Assembly (NCBI RefSeq): GCF_000308635.1
Contig: NZ_BAGD01000050.1
Coordinates: 47,291 to 111,290 of the forward strand
Length of the DNA stretch: 64,000 nt
Reading direction: 5' to 3'
Source of the DNA: Nocardia otitidiscaviarum NBRC 14405
GTDB taxonomy: Bacteria > Actinomycetota > Actinomycetes > Mycobacteriales > Mycobacteriaceae
Shown: positions 44,987 through 54,930 of the stretch, in pieces
How the letters are laid out: each line of letters begins with the position of its first letter
How positions within the stretch are numbered: position 1 is the first letter of the stretch
Program-made: the position numbers and the translations under genes
Notes under the pieces: model-generated
What the model saw: only the letters and a program-made list of their open reading frames with translations
What the model was told of the DNA's origin: nothing
Databases searched by the model: none

Positions 44987-45799
44987 GTGCGAGCGCTGGA
45001 ACAGATTCGACAGTGGCCGGTCCGGCATGCGGCCGCGGGTGTGGTCGTGAACGGCAAGGGGGTGGTGGACCGGGAAGGGGATGCGGATCGGGTGTTCGCG
45101 CTCGCTTCGGTGACCAAACCGCTTGTGGCGTACGCGGTTCTGGTGGGGGTGGAGGAGGGGGCCGTCGAACTCGATCAGCCCGCCGGGCCGGAGGGGTCGA
45201 CGGTGCGGCATCTGCTGGCGCACACCTCGGGGTATGCGTTCGACACCACGCAGGTGGTGGCGCAGCCGGGGGCGCGGCGGATCTATTCGAGCGCGGGGTT
45301 CGAGGTGCTGGCCGAATTCGTGGCCGAACAGTCCGGGATTGCGTTCGACCGCTACCTGCACGAGGCGGTCTTCGAGCCGCTGGGTATGCGCTCGTCGGTG
45401 CTGGCCGGTGCGGCCGGGCATGCCGCACGGTCCTCGGTAGCAGATCTGCTGCGCTTCGCTGAGGAATTGCTGAACCCGCGTCTGGTAAGTGCGGAATTGC
45501 TCGGCGAAGCAAACACAGTGCAATTCCCGGATCGCAATGGGATTCTTCCCGGCTACGGCTCGCAGCGTCCCAACGACTGGGGGCTCGGGTTCGAAATCCG
45601 CGACCACAAGGCCCCGCACTGGACCGGAGGCGCGAATTCGCCTCGTACCTATGGGCATTTCGGGCAGTCGGGCACGTTCCTGTGGGTCGATCCGGCTATC
45701 GGTATGGCGTGTCTCGCGCTGGCGGATGAGAATTTCGGTGACTGGGCCCGTGCGGCGTGGCCGACCCTCAGTGATGCCGTCATCGCCGAGTTCGGCTAG
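44987..45799 (+). CDS. serine hydrolase (beta-lactamase family)
   Basis: A 270-residue beta-lactamase-fold protein. SVTK (Ser41, Lys44) in FALASVTKPLVAYA is the SxxK motif, YSSAGFEVLAEFV provides the Tyr-x-Ser motif, and GHFGQSGTFLWVDP matches the third motif region. It is shorter than usual and lacks a signal peptide. The substrate is unknown; this compact group is common in mycobacteria (penicillin-binding-protein-like esterases). A leaderless start at GTG 44987 is indicated. Confidence 0.87.
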   Translation: MRALEQIRQWPVRHAAAGVVVNGKGVVDREGDADRVFALASVTKPLVAYAVLVGVEEGAVELDQPAGPEGSTVRHLLAHTSGYAFDTTQVVAQPGARRIYSSAGFEVLAEFVAEQSGIAFDRYLHEAVFEPLGMRSSVLAGAAGHAARSSVADLLRFAEELLNPRLVSAELLGEANTVQFPDRNGILPGYGSQRPNDWGLGFEIRDHKAPHWTGGANSPRTYGHFGQSGTFLWVDPAIGMACLALADENFGDWARAAWPTLSDAVIAEFG

Positions 45800-45957
45800 G
45801 CGTCGCGCGGGTCTGCCTGGTTGCCGCATCGGACACGCGCGGACTCGCGACACGTCGGATAAGTAACACCCGTAACACCGGGCACTCCAGTAAACTCGGG
45901 CAACGCCGGCTCGGAGGGTCGTTGGGGAAGACGTCCCCGTCGAAGCCGGAGGTGTTA

Positions 45958-46494
45958 GTGGTGCGCGCATCGAGTCAGTTCGCCGACGCGACGTCGGGTG
46001 TCGTCTACATCCACTCGTCGCCGGCCGCGCTGTGCCCGCACATCGAATGGACGCTCACCTCCACCCTCAAGGCTCCCGCCAAACTGCGCTGGACGGCGCA
46101 GCCCGCGGCCGACGGGCAATTGCGGGCGACCATCGACTGGTACGGACCGGTCGGCACCGCCAGTAGATTAGCCAGGGCATTGCGGGATTGGCCGGTACTC
46201 TATTTCGAGGTCACCGAGAACCCCAGTGAGGGCGTCGACGGCGAACGCTACTGCTTCGTTCCCGGCCTCGGCCTCTGGAACGGCGCGACGTCCGCCAGCG
46301 GCGATGTGGTGGTCGGCGAGATGCGCCTGCGCGCCATTGTCGAACAGGCCCGCGGCGCGGGTCGCCACACCGCCGCCGACATCGCCGCCGATATCGACCG
46401 CGCGCTCGGCACCGCCTGGGACGACGCGCTCGAGCCCTTCCGCCTCGGCGGTGAGGGCGCGGAGGTCACCTGGCTGCGCCGCGATGTCGGCTGA
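45958..46494 (+). CDS. DUF3145 family protein
   Basis: A 178-residue protein matching DUF3145, a family restricted to actinobacteria: RASSQFADATSGVVYIHSSPAALCPHIEW, PAADGQLRATIDWYGPVGTAS, LYFEVTENPSEGVDGERYCFVPGLGLW and WDDALEPFRLGGEGAEVTWLRRDVG. No function is known. GTG 45958 follows GGAGG at five bases; GTG 45961 is equally possible. Small secreted-protein and transporter genes follow on the same strand. Confidence 0.9.
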   Translation: MVRASSQFADATSGVVYIHSSPAALCPHIEWTLTSTLKAPAKLRWTAQPAADGQLRATIDWYGPVGTASRLARALRDWPVLYFEVTENPSEGVDGERYCFVPGLGLWNGATSASGDVVVGEMRLRAIVEQARGAGRHTAADIAADIDRALGTAWDDALEPFRLGGEGAEVTWLRRDVG

Positions 46495-46546
46495 ACGCCT
46501 GCTGCTGGACGCTCGATAGGGAGCAGTTCGAGAGAGAGGAGTGCGT

Positions 46547-46957
46547 ATGCGAGGCGTCGGAGCATCGGCGCTGGCCGGTCTGGCCGTCGCCCTGGTCGCG
46601 GTGACGGGCTGCGGTGACGATTCCACCTCGGAGTCGTCCGTCACGAGTTCGACAACAACCTCCGCCACGTCGACCAGGCCCGCCACCCCGCTGCCCGGCG
46701 AACCCGTACAGTGCGGAACCGGCCCCTGGGGCCTGTCGGTCGTCGTCTACACCACCAAGGGTCCGGACTTCTGCGCCATGGCCCTCGAGGTAGTGAACGA
46801 GTATGCGGCACAACGCGATTCCCAGCCCGAAGGGGATATCGCCGTCACCGTCGACAATATCCGCTGGGTCTGCGCCGAACGGCAGGGCGATCCCAATCCG
46901 TACCAGGAGTGCGGCAGCCAGAACGAGTCCGCCGACCAGATCCACCTCTACTCGTAG
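46547..46957 (+). CDS. small secreted lipoprotein
   Basis: A 136-residue exported lipoprotein with signal RGVGASALAGLAVALVAVTG, lipobox VTGC, and a Ser/Thr linker. The C-terminal domain has four cysteines (VQCGTG, FCAMAL, WVCAER, ECGSQ) that could form two disulfides. This layout recalls small mycobacterial lipoproteins. AGGAG lies five bases before ATG 46547; GTG 46541 is too close. Function is unknown. Confidence 0.75.
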   Translation: MRGVGASALAGLAVALVAVTGCGDDSTSESSVTSSTTTSATSTRPATPLPGEPVQCGTGPWGLSVVVYTTKGPDFCAMALEVVNEYAAQRDSQPEGDIAVTVDNIRWVCAERQGDPNPYQECGSQNESADQIHLYS

Positions 46958-47086
46958 ACGACGGCCGCGTGTCGTCCGTCACACAGCCGCAAATCAATCG
47001 ACGGTCTGATCGCAAAGTCGATGCGCAAGGCTCGACTGTCTATGCGGACACGATTCATACAATGGGCCATTCCATCCCGACGGACG

Positions 47087-47974
47087 GTGCGGACATCGCC
47101 GACGAGCGGGCGACCGCGCGGCCGCCTGCGCCCGATCCTGGCTCTCACCGCCGCGGCGCTGCTCGCCGTCACGGGCTGCGGTGTCGGCGGCGACGACGCG
47201 GCCGCCACCACCTACGCCGATGCCAAGTCCTCCGGCCGCATCAAGGTCGGATTCGCCAACGAGGCCCCCTGGGCCTACCTCGACGAGAACGGTGAGCTGA
47301 CCGGCTACGCGCCGACCGTCGCCCGCGCCGTGCTGAAGAGGCTCGGCATCGACGAGGTCGAGGGCGTGGTCACCGACTTCGGCGGTCTCATCGACGGCCT
47401 GCGCGCCCAGAACTACGCTTTCGTCGCCGCCGGTATGTTCATCAACCCGGAGCGCTGCGAGAACTCCGACTTCGCCATCCCGGACTACCAGGTCGGCTCG
47501 GCCTTCATGGTGCCGGAGGGCAACCCCCGCAATATCACCCGGTTCGAGGACATCACCCGGGAGAACGTCCGCGTCGCCACCCTCGGTGGAGCGGTGGAGA
47601 ACGGCTACGCCGAACAGGCCGGTGTGCCCGGCAACCTGATCGAGCCCATGGCGAAGCAGGACGACATCCTGCGTGCCGTCGACAACGGCGACGTCTACGG
47701 CGCCGCCATCCTCGACGTCACCGCCTCCTGGCTGGTGAAGAACAACCCCGGTGCGGGACTGGAGGTCACCCCGTCCTTCAACTTCAGCGACCGCCCGGAC
47801 GTCGGCACCTTCAACTTCCGCCTGGACGACGACGAGTTCCGCGAGGACTTCAACCGCGAACTGCGTGCCCTGCACGAGAGCGGGGAGTGGCTGCAATTGG
47901 TGGAGCCGTACGGCCTGACCGCCGCCAATGAGCCCGATCCCGCCATGACCACCGAGTCGTACTGCACGGCCTGA
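47087..47974 (+). CDS. ehuB: ectoine-type ABC transporter substrate-binding lipoprotein EhuB
   Basis: A 295-residue solute-binding protein of the family 3 type. Signal: basic SGRPRGRLRP, hydrophobic core, lipobox AVTGC. Mature part: IKVGFANEAPWAYLDENGELTGYAP, VTDFGGLIDGLRAQNYAFVAAGMFINPERC and ATLGGAVENGY match EhuB, which binds ectoine and hydroxyectoine. The start is uncertain: GTG 47087 gives a normal signal, and TACAAT at 47058 may be its promoter; ATG 47042 and 47021 are alternatives. It heads ehuBCDA. No ectoine-synthesis genes are in the window. Confidence 0.82.
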   Translation: MRTSPTSGRPRGRLRPILALTAAALLAVTGCGVGGDDAAATTYADAKSSGRIKVGFANEAPWAYLDENGELTGYAPTVARAVLKRLGIDEVEGVVTDFGGLIDGLRAQNYAFVAAGMFINPERCENSDFAIPDYQVGSAFMVPEGNPRNITRFEDITRENVRVATLGGAVENGYAEQAGVPGNLIEPMAKQDDILRAVDNGDVYGAAILDVTASWLVKNNPGAGLEVTPSFNFSDRPDVGTFNFRLDDDEFREDFNRELRALHESGEWLQLVEPYGLTAANEPDPAMTTESYCTA

Positions 47975-47981
47975 TAATTCC

Positions 47982-48698
47982 GTGTCCGACAATATCTCGA
48001 TCTACCTGGAGCGGATGCTCGCCGGTCTGCCGTTAACGCTGTGGGCGACGGTCGGCGGCATCGCGCTCACCATCGTGCTGTCATTCACGGCGGGTATCGC
48101 GTTGCTCTCGCCGCGGCGCTCGGTGCGCTTCGTGACGCGGGTCTACGTGGAGGGGTTCCGCGGCAGTTCCGAGGTCGTGCAGCTGTTCTTCTTCGCGGTC
48201 GCGCTGCCCATCTTCCTCGGGGTGGCGCTCGGTGCGACGGCCGAAGGGCTGCTGTACATCGGCATCATGGTGCTCGGGCTCAACCACGGCGCCTACGGTG
48301 CCGAAATCGTGCGCGGCGCCATCCAATCCGTGCCGCGCGGGCAGATCGACGCCTCGGTGGCACTGAATCTGTCTCCGTGGCAACGCATGTGGCGGGTAGT
48401 GCTGCCGCAGGCCGTGGTCGAGATGGTGCCCTCGTTCAATACGCTGTTCATCCAACTGGTGAAGAGTACGGCCCTGCTGAGCTTCATCGCCGCACCCGAG
48501 ATCTTCAAGAAGACCGATGAACTGCGCGCGGTACCGGAGTTCTCGCAGGAACTCGGCCTGATCTATGCCATCGAGCTGGTGTTCTATCTGCTGATCGCGG
48601 TGGCGGTCACGGCGATCATGCGTGTGGTGGAGATGCTGGCGGCCCGGCGAGTCGGTCGCCAGGCGACGTGGCGTGGCGTGCGGACGGTGGCGGTCTGA
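47982..48698 (+). CDS. ehuC: ectoine-type ABC transporter permease EhuC
   Basis: A 238-residue inner-membrane permease with about five helices. It has the HisM-type EAA loop YGAEIVRGAIQSVPRGQIDASVALNLSPWQRMWRVVLPQA that contacts the ATPase. It lies eight bases after ehuB and shares the TGATG junction with ehuD, so it forms the importer channel with EhuD. Substrate assignment rests on the EhuB and gene-order match. Confidence 0.85.
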   Translation: MSDNISIYLERMLAGLPLTLWATVGGIALTIVLSFTAGIALLSPRRSVRFVTRVYVEGFRGSSEVVQLFFFAVALPIFLGVALGATAEGLLYIGIMVLGLNHGAYGAEIVRGAIQSVPRGQIDASVALNLSPWQRMWRVVLPQAVVEMVPSFNTLFIQLVKSTALLSFIAAPEIFKKTDELRAVPEFSQELGLIYAIELVFYLLIAVAVTAIMRVVEMLAARRVGRQATWRGVRTVAV

Positions 48699-49375
48699 TG
48701 GAAAAGTGGCAGTGGGACCGGTTCTTCGACGCCTTCCCCTACATTCTCGACGGCCTGAAGGTCACCATCCAGTTCACCCTGCTGGGTTCGTTGGTCGCCT
48801 ACACGCTGGGGTTGCTCTTCGCCGTCATCGGCCGCCTGGGCATCCCCGTGGTCACCCAGGCGCTCTGGCTGTTCATCGAATTCGTGCGCAGCACACCGCT
48901 GCTGGTGCAGATCTTCGTGCTGTACTGGGTGGTTCGCCCGCCGTTGCTGGGCGAGCTGCCGATCGAGACCCAGCGCCTGCTGGTGGGTGTGGCCGCCCTG
49001 GGCGTGCACTACGCCTGCTACACCTCCGAGGTGTACCGCGCCGGTATCGACGCGGTGCCGCGCGCCCAATGGGAGGCGGCCACGGCGCTGAATCTGCCGC
49101 GCACCCGCACCTGGACCGATGTGGTGCTGCCGCAGGCGATTCCGCGGGTGTTGCCCGCGCTCGGCAACTACACCATCGCCATGTTCAAAGAGGTGCCGCT
49201 GCTGTCCTCTATCGTCGTGCTCGACATGGTCTATCAGGTGAAGACCGTCTACGCCGCCAACACCGGCGGTGCCGGACCGGAGGCGTGGTTCGCGGTCGGC
49301 CTCACCTTCCTCATGCTGAGCTATCCCTGCTCCCTCCTGGTACGAAAGCTGGAACGCCGTGTCGGAAGCATCTGA
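48698..49375 (+). CDS. ehuD: ectoine-type ABC transporter permease EhuD
   Basis: A 225-residue permease: MEKWQWDRFFDAFPYILDGL at the start is characteristic of EhuD, and YTSEVYRAGIDAVPRAQWEAATALNLPRTRTWTDVVLPQA is its EAA loop. ATG 48698 overlaps the TGA of ehuC. It pairs with EhuC in the membrane. The end overlaps the ehuA start by 17 bases. Confidence 0.87.
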   Translation: MEKWQWDRFFDAFPYILDGLKVTIQFTLLGSLVAYTLGLLFAVIGRLGIPVVTQALWLFIEFVRSTPLLVQIFVLYWVVRPPLLGELPIETQRLLVGVAALGVHYACYTSEVYRAGIDAVPRAQWEAATALNLPRTRTWTDVVLPQAIPRVLPALGNYTIAMFKEVPLLSSIVVLDMVYQVKTVYAANTGGAGPEAWFAVGLTFLMLSYPCSLLVRKLERRVGSI

Positions 49376-50192
49376 ATCCCTAGCGTCTGAATCCGCCGTC
49401 GCCGTCGTGGGCGGCGGCTCCGAGCCCATGATCCGCTTCAACGACGTGGTGAAGCGCTACGGCGAGGTGAGGTGCCTGGAGGCGCTCGACTTCGCGGTCG
49501 CGCCGGGGGAATTCGTCACCCTCATCGGACCGTCGGGCTCCGGCAAGACGACGGTGCTGCGCCTGCTCATGACCCTGGAGCGGGTCACCTCCGGCACCAT
49601 CGAGGTCGCCGGGGAACCGCTCAGCCATATGGAGCGGCGCGGGAAACTGGTGCCCGCCGACGAGAAGCATCTGCGGCACGCGCGCCGCCACATCGGCATG
49701 GTGTTCCAGCAGTTCAACCTGTTCCCGAATATGAACGTGCTGCGCAATATCACCGAGGGCCAGATCCGAAGCCTGGGCCGTTCGAAAGAGGAGGCCGAGG
49801 CGCGCGCCGTGGAGTTGCTGGGCATGGTCGGGCTGGCCGACAAGGTGAAGGCACACCCCACCCAGCTCTCCGGCGGTCAGCAGCAGCGTGTCGCCATCGC
49901 CCGCGCCCTGGCCATGGACCCCAAGGTGCTGCTGCTGGACGAGGTCACCTCCGCTCTCGACCCCGAACTGGTCACCGGCGTACTCGGCCTGCTCGCCGAC
50001 ATCGCCGCCGACACCGACATCACCTTCCTGTGTGTCACCCACGAAATGCGTTTCGCCCGAACCAGCTCCGACCGCGTCATGGTGCTCGACTCCGGCCGCA
50101 TCATCGAGGACGGCGCGCCGGAGAAGATCTTCAGCGAGCCCGACCACCCGCGCACCCGTGAATTCCTGCACGCCGTCCTGGACCGGGAGTGA
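49359..50192 (+). CDS. ehuA: ectoine-type ABC transporter ATP-binding protein EhuA
   Basis: A 277-residue ATPase with Walker A GPSGSGKTT, signature LSGGQQQR, and Walker B LLLDEVTSALDPE, and the insertion LSHMERRGKLVPADEKHLRHARRHIG between Walker A and the Q-loop (VFQQFNLFPNM) seen in EhuA and related polar amino-acid importers. It powers the EhuBCD importer. GTG 49359 lies within ehuD; ATG 49431 (MIRFNDVVKRYG) is the conventional family start. Confidence 0.9.
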   Translation: MSEASESLASESAVAVVGGGSEPMIRFNDVVKRYGEVRCLEALDFAVAPGEFVTLIGPSGSGKTTVLRLLMTLERVTSGTIEVAGEPLSHMERRGKLVPADEKHLRHARRHIGMVFQQFNLFPNMNVLRNITEGQIRSLGRSKEEAEARAVELLGMVGLADKVKAHPTQLSGGQQQRVAIARALAMDPKVLLLDEVTSALDPELVTGVLGLLADIAADTDITFLCVTHEMRFARTSSDRVMVLDSGRIIEDGAPEKIFSEPDHPRTREFLHAVLDRE

Positions 50193-50198
50193 GGGAGG

Positions 50199-51557
50199 CT
50201 AGTCCCGCCGGGAGGCCATGGGATCCGGCTCGTCCAGCGGCGGCACTTCCTTGCCGTCCAGCACCAGGGCGAGCCGCTCGCGGTCGAGTTGCCCTTCCCA
50301 GTTGGCGACCACCAAGGTGGCGACGCAATTGCCGAGCAGGTTCACCGACACCCGCATGGAATCCATGATGCGGTCCGCGCCGAGCAGAATCGCCACGGCC
50401 GCAACGGGAATGGAGCCGTGCCCGATGGCGCTGATGGTGGCCGACAGCGCCAGGAAGGACGAGCCCGGCACCCCCGCCATCCCCTTCGAGGTCAGCATGA
50501 GCACCAGCAGCGCGGTGATCTGCTCACCCAGCGTCAGATCCACGCCGACCGCCTGCGACAGGAACAGCACGCAGATGGCCAGATACAGCGTCGCACCGTC
50601 CAGATTGAACGAATATCCGGTCGGGACAACGAGACCCGTGGTCGCCCGGGAGGCCCCGGCGTCGATGAGCTTGGTCATGATGCGGGGCAGCACCACCTCG
50701 GTGGACGCGGTGCCCAGAGCCACGAACAGCTCATCCTTGATGTAGCGCAACAGCTTCCAGAAGCTCACCCCGGCGAACACCCGGGTGATCACCGCCAGCA
50801 CCAGCAGAAACAGCGCGGCAGCCCCGTAGCAGCAGGCGATCAGCTTGGCATAGCTGCCCAGTGACCGCAGCCCGTACTGCCCGATGATGTAGGCCATCGC
50901 GCCGAACGCGCCCAGCGGGGACAGCCGCATGATCCAACCGATCACGATGAACAGGATGCGGCTGACGTGGTCGATCAGCTCCAGTACCACCGGCGGCCCG
51001 TTCTCGCCGAACTTGGCCAGCGCCAACCCGAACAGCACAGCGATGAACAGCACTTGGAGCAGTTGGTTCTCCGCGAAGGCCGACACCAGCGAGGCCGGGA
51101 TGATGTTGAGCAGGAATTCGACCGTATGCGGCAGCTCCCCGTCACCGGTCTTCTGCGCCACCGCCTCGGCGCCGGTGGCGAGCGTCTCCGGGTCGATGCT
51201 GAACCCCGCGCCCGGCCGCACCAGATTGCCCACCACCAGCCCGAAGATCAGCGCGAAGGTGGTGACCGCCTCGAAGTAGATCAGCGCTTTGATGCCGATG
51301 CGCCCCACCGACTTCAGATTCCCGATGTGGGCGATGCCGAGCACCACCGTGCAGAACACGATGGGCGCGATCACCATCTTGATGAGCTTGATGAATCCGT
51401 CGCCCAGCGGTTTCAGATCGGCGCCGAGATCCGGCCACAGCGCGCCGACGGTGATTCCGGCGACCACGGCCACCAGCAGCTGTACGAACAGCGAGGAGTA
51501 CCAGGGCGATCGGGCGGCGGGAGCGGATTCGTCGGTTCTCTCCAGGGTTGCGGACAT
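50199..51557 (-). CDS. dicarboxylate/amino acid:cation symporter (DAACS)
   Basis: A 452-residue transporter with the DctA/GltP fold: PIVFCTVVLGIAHIGNLKSVGRIG, the hairpin motif FVALGTASTEVVLPRIM, GYSFNLDGATLYLAICVLFLSQ and a final GVPGSSFLALSATI. It takes up C4-dicarboxylates or acidic amino acids with cations. It is convergent with ehuA, only six bases apart. Substrate is not resolved. Confidence 0.92.
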   Translation of the reverse strand: MSATLERTDESAPAARSPWYSSLFVQLLVAVVAGITVGALWPDLGADLKPLGDGFIKLIKMVIAPIVFCTVVLGIAHIGNLKSVGRIGIKALIYFEAVTTFALIFGLVVGNLVRPGAGFSIDPETLATGAEAVAQKTGDGELPHTVEFLLNIIPASLVSAFAENQLLQVLFIAVLFGLALAKFGENGPPVVLELIDHVSRILFIVIGWIMRLSPLGAFGAMAYIIGQYGLRSLGSYAKLIACCYGAAALFLLVLAVITRVFAGVSFWKLLRYIKDELFVALGTASTEVVLPRIMTKLIDAGASRATTGLVVPTGYSFNLDGATLYLAICVLFLSQAVGVDLTLGEQITALLVLMLTSKGMAGVPGSSFLALSATISAIGHGSIPVAAVAILLGADRIMDSMRVSVNLLGNCVATLVVANWEGQLDRERLALVLDGKEVPPLDEPDPMASRRD

Positions 51558-51644
51558 GCGTGCACGCTAGGGGCACCGTGTATCGGCGCCGTATCGCCGC
51601 TGTTGCCAGTTATGAAGAACATCCGACGATTTGCCCGGGGAATG

Positions 51645-51682
51645 CGGAACGGGGCGGCCTCGGATGAGACCGCCCCGTTCCG
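51645..51682 (-). terminator. terminator of the FAS-II/accD6 operon
   Basis: CGGAACGGGGCGG and CCGCCCCGTTCCG form a 13-bp stem 15 bases after the accD6 stop, with further pairing (CTC/GAG) inside the loop. Confidence 0.8.
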
Positions 51683-51697
51683 GGTTCGCCGTTCCGT

Positions 51698-53131
51698 TTA
51701 CAGCGGGATGTTCTTGTTGTGCTGCGGCCGGGACGGGGCCGCGGCCAGGGCCGCCGCGATGGTCGATCGGGTCTTGGCCGGGTCGATGACCTCGTCCACC
51801 ACGCCGATGGACAGCGCGCGGCCGACACCGCCGGCAATGGCCTCGTGTTCGGCGGTCAGGCGCTCGAGCAGGGCCTCGCGCTCCTCCTCGGGAGCCGCGG
51901 CGAGCGCCTTCTTGTGCAGGATGCCGACGGCGGCCTTGGCGCCCATGACCGCGACCTCGGAGCCGGGCCAGGCATAGACCGCGGTGGCGCCGAGCGAGCG
52001 GGCGTTCATGGCGATGTACGCGCCGCCGTAGATCTTGCGGGTCACCAGGGTGACGCGCGGGACGCGGGCCTCGGCGAAGGCGTGCAGCAGCTTCGCGCCG
52101 CGGCGCACCACGCCCTCCCACTCCATGCTCACGCCGGGCAGGTAGCCGGGCACATCGGTCACGACGACCATCGGAATGCCGAAGGCGTTGCACAGGCGCA
52201 CGAAACGCGCTGCCTTCTCGGCGCTTTCGGAGTTGAGGCAGCCGCCCATGCGAATCGGGTTGTTGGCCAGCACGCCCACGGTGCGACCGCCGAGGCGACC
52301 CAGACCGGTGACGATGGAGCGGGCGTAACCGCCCTGCAATTCCTCGAAGGAGCTTTCGCCGTCCACATTGTCGAGCAGTTCGTGGATGAGTGGCTTGACG
52401 TCGTAGGCGCGCTTGGCCGACTCCGGCAGCATGGCCTTGAGGTCGACGTCGCCGTGCGCGGCCGCGGTCATATCGAACTCGCCCTGCTCGGCGAACATCG
52501 AGACCAGGCGGCGGGCGCGGTGCATGGCATCGGACTCGTCGTCGGCGACGATATGGCAGACGCCGGACTTCTTGCCGTGGGTGATCGGACCGCCCAGGGT
52601 CGCCATGTCCACATTCTCGCCGGTCACACTGCGGACCACATCCGGGCCGGTGACGAAGACGCGCCCTTCGGGAGCCATGATCACGATATCGGTCAGCGCG
52701 GGACCGTAGGCGGCGCCACCGGCGGCGAAGCCGAGCACCACGGAAATCTGGGGGACCTGTCCGGACGCGCGGACCATGGCCTCGAAGACCAGGCCGACCG
52801 CGTGCAGCGCCTCCACCCCTTCCGCGAGGCGGGCGCCACCCGAATGCCACAGGCCGACAACGGGAATCTTGGAGTCGATGGCGGTGTCGATCGCATCGAC
52901 GATGTGTTTGCAGCCCTCGACGCCCATCGCACCGCCCATGACGGTGGCGTCCGAGCAGTAGGCCACCGTGCGCACGCCGTCGACCTCACCGATGGCGGCG
53001 AGCACGCCGGACTTGTCGCGGGGGTGCAGGGGCAGCACGGTTCCGGGATCGAAGAAGCGCTGCAACCGGCCCAGCGGATCGCGGGGATCGGTCGTGGTGG
53101 TATCCGCATGCGCGGGAGCCATGATGGTCAT
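51698..53131 (-). CDS. accD6: acyl-CoA carboxylase beta subunit AccD6
   Basis: A 477-residue carboxyltransferase subunit: PLHPRDKSGVLAAIGEVDGVRTVAYCSDATVMGG, GLWHSGGARLAEGVEALH and VFVTGPDVVRSVTGENVD are the biotin-dependent carboxyltransferase signatures. In mycobacteria AccD6 makes malonyl-CoA for FAS-II and is the last gene of the fabD-acpM-kasA operon, as here. It needs an AccA biotin subunit encoded elsewhere. The strong terminator follows. Confidence 0.93.
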   Translation of the reverse strand: MTIMAPAHADTTTTDPRDPLGRLQRFFDPGTVLPLHPRDKSGVLAAIGEVDGVRTVAYCSDATVMGGAMGVEGCKHIVDAIDTAIDSKIPVVGLWHSGGARLAEGVEALHAVGLVFEAMVRASGQVPQISVVLGFAAGGAAYGPALTDIVIMAPEGRVFVTGPDVVRSVTGENVDMATLGGPITHGKKSGVCHIVADDESDAMHRARRLVSMFAEQGEFDMTAAAHGDVDLKAMLPESAKRAYDVKPLIHELLDNVDGESSFEELQGGYARSIVTGLGRLGGRTVGVLANNPIRMGGCLNSESAEKAARFVRLCNAFGIPMVVVTDVPGYLPGVSMEWEGVVRRGAKLLHAFAEARVPRVTLVTRKIYGGAYIAMNARSLGATAVYAWPGSEVAVMGAKAAVGILHKKALAAAPEEEREALLERLTAEHEAIAGGVGRALSIGVVDEVIDPAKTRSTIAAALAAAPSRPQHNKNIPL

Positions 53132-53260
53132 CGCGAACTCCTGTGAAAGGAAGCGCGGTCGCTGAGAGCGGCTGCGAATGTCGAAGTCCCGGCGGTGGTT
53201 TCGGCGGCGGGATCTCTTGCCGAGACCCCGCCGGGACCGCTTGGCTAACGACCGGTGTCG

Positions 53261-54511
53261 TCAGTACCGGCCGAAGGCGAGCGCGACATTGTGCCCACCG
53301 AAACCGAACGAGTTGTTGATCGCGTACTCGATGTCCTGACGGCGAGCCTCGCCCTTCACGACATCCAGGTCGATCTCCGGATCCTGGTTCTCCAGGTTCA
53401 GCGTCGGGGGGACGATGCCGTCCCGGATGCTGAGGACCGTGAGCACCGACTCGAGCGCGCCCACGGCGCCGATCGAGTGGCCCAGGGCGGACTTGGGTGC
53501 GTACACCGAGGCGTGCTGGACGCCCGCCTTGTGAATCGCCTTGGCCTCCGCGGTGTCACCGATAGGGGTGGCGGTCGCGTGGGCGTTGACATGGGTGATG
53601 TCCTGTGCGGACAGACCGGCGGTCTGCATGGCACGCTGCATCGCACGCGCCGCACCGGAACCTTCCGGATCCGGGGCGACCAGGTGGAAGCCGTCGGAGG
53701 TGATACCCGCGCCCAGCAGTCGGGCGTGGATGGTGGCTCCACGAGCCTTGGCGTGCTCCTCGGTCTCGATGACCATGAGCGCACCGGCCTCACCGAAGAC
53801 GAAACCGTCGCGTTCGGAGTCGAACGGACGCGAGGCACCCTTCGGGTCGTCGTTGCGGGTCGACATGGCCCGCATCATCGAGAAGGCGGCGATCGGCACC
53901 GAGTCGATGAAGCCCTCGACACCACCGGTGACGACCATGTCGGCATCACCCATGACGATCATGCGCCACGCGTTCGCGATGGCCTCCGAACCCGACGAAC
54001 ACGCCGAGACCGGAGTGACCACTCCTGCCCTGGCCTGGAGTTCGAGACCGACGACGGCGGACGGGCCGTTCGGCATGACCATCTGAACGGCCAGCGGCGA
54101 GATCTTGCGATAGCCGCCGTTCTTCAGCTTGTCCACCGAATCGATCAGCGCGTCACCGCCGCCGAGACCGGTACCGATGGCCACACCCAGCCGCAGCGGG
54201 TCGACCTCGGGGGAACCGGCGTTCTTCCACACCTCGCGACCGAGTACGGTCGCCAGCCGCTCGACATACGCCATCCGGCGAATCTCGACCCGGCTGAGCA
54301 GGGTGTCCGGCGAAACCTTCAGGTGGCCGCCGATGCGGACCGGAAGGTCGTACTCGGCGACGAAATCGTCCTCGAGGACATCGATGCCGCTTTCGCCGTT
54401 GAGCAGGCCCTTCCAGGTCGCATCAACGTCGCCTGCGATCGATGTGGTCGCCGCCATGCTGGTGACGACGACGTTGGGGAAATTCCCGTTCCGGGTGGAA
54501 GGAGTGGTCAC
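53261..54511 (-). CDS. kasA: beta-ketoacyl-ACP synthase KasA
   Basis: A 416-residue condensing enzyme of FAS-II, which elongates meromycolate precursors. Catalytic Cys171 lies in [13 protein letters not shown], His in [11 protein letters not shown], and the second His in [15 protein letters not shown]. The length and N-terminus ([20 protein letters not shown]) match KasA. The mycobacterial neighbour kasB is missing between this gene and accD6, as is usual in nocardiae. It follows acpM by 11 bases. Confidence 0.94.
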   Translation of the reverse strand: MTTPSTRNGNFPNVVVTSMAATTSIAGDVDATWKGLLNGESGIDVLEDDFVAEYDLPVRIGGHLKVSPDTLLSRVEIRRMAYVERLATVLGREVWKNAGSPEVDPLRLGVAIGTGLGGGDALIDSVDKLKNGGYRKISPLAVQMVMPNGPSAVVGLELQARAGVVTPVSACSSGSEAIANAWRMIVMGDADMVVTGGVEGFIDSVPIAAFSMMRAMSTRNDDPKGASRPFDSERDGFVFGEAGALMVIETEEHAKARGATIHARLLGAGITSDGFHLVAPDPEGSGAARAMQRAMQTAGLSAQDITHVNAHATATPIGDTAEAKAIHKAGVQHASVYAPKSALGHSIGAVGALESVLTVLSIRDGIVPPTLNLENQDPEIDLDVVKGEARRQDIEYAINNSFGFGGHNVALAFGRY

Positions 54512-54522
54512 GATGTCGGCCT

Positions 54523-54822
54523 TTACTCGCTACCGAACTTCGCCTTGAGCTCCGCGGCCGCTTCGCTGTTCTCGGCCTCGAGCTTCTGGATGTAAGCCAC
54601 GGCGTCGCCGACGGTCTTCAGGCTGGCCAGATCCTCGTCCGGGATCTTGACGCCGTACTTGTCCTCGGTCTGCACCGCGATCTCGACCATCGACAGGGAG
54701 TCGATGTCCAGGTCATCGACGAAGGACTTCTCGATCGTCACCTCGGAGGGCTCGATACCGGTCACCTCTTCGATGATCTTGCCGAGCTCTTCGACGATCT
54801 GTTCCTGGGTCAGAGCGGCCAC
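54523..54822 (-). CDS. acpM: meromycolate extension acyl carrier protein AcpM
   Basis: A 99-residue ACP with the phosphopantetheine serine in [21 protein letters not shown]. The C-terminal extension ([18 protein letters not shown]) beyond the usual ACP length is typical of mycobacterial AcpM. GTG 54822 follows AGGGAG at seven bases; the longer frame upstream lacks support. It carries growing acyl chains for KasA and FabD and is encoded between them. Confidence 0.94.
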   Translation of the reverse strand: MAALTQEQIVEELGKIIEEVTGIEPSEVTIEKSFVDDLDIDSLSMVEIAVQTEDKYGVKIPDEDLASLKTVGDAVAYIQKLEAENSEAAAELKAKFGSE

Positions 54823-54930
54823 TTCGTGGCTCCCTTCGTGATTCTTGTTGTGGGATTGGTGGTGTTCTTCCGGTTTGCGGCTGTACACCGATGTCGCCGT
54901 TGACGATCGGGCCGGAGGCCGCAGGCCAAG

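Noticed and set aside
44472..45512. Upstream extension of the alpha/beta-hydrolase frame to about 600 codons
   Set aside because: The extension runs antisense through merR and the serine hydrolase; the promoter and MerR operator place the start at 44471.
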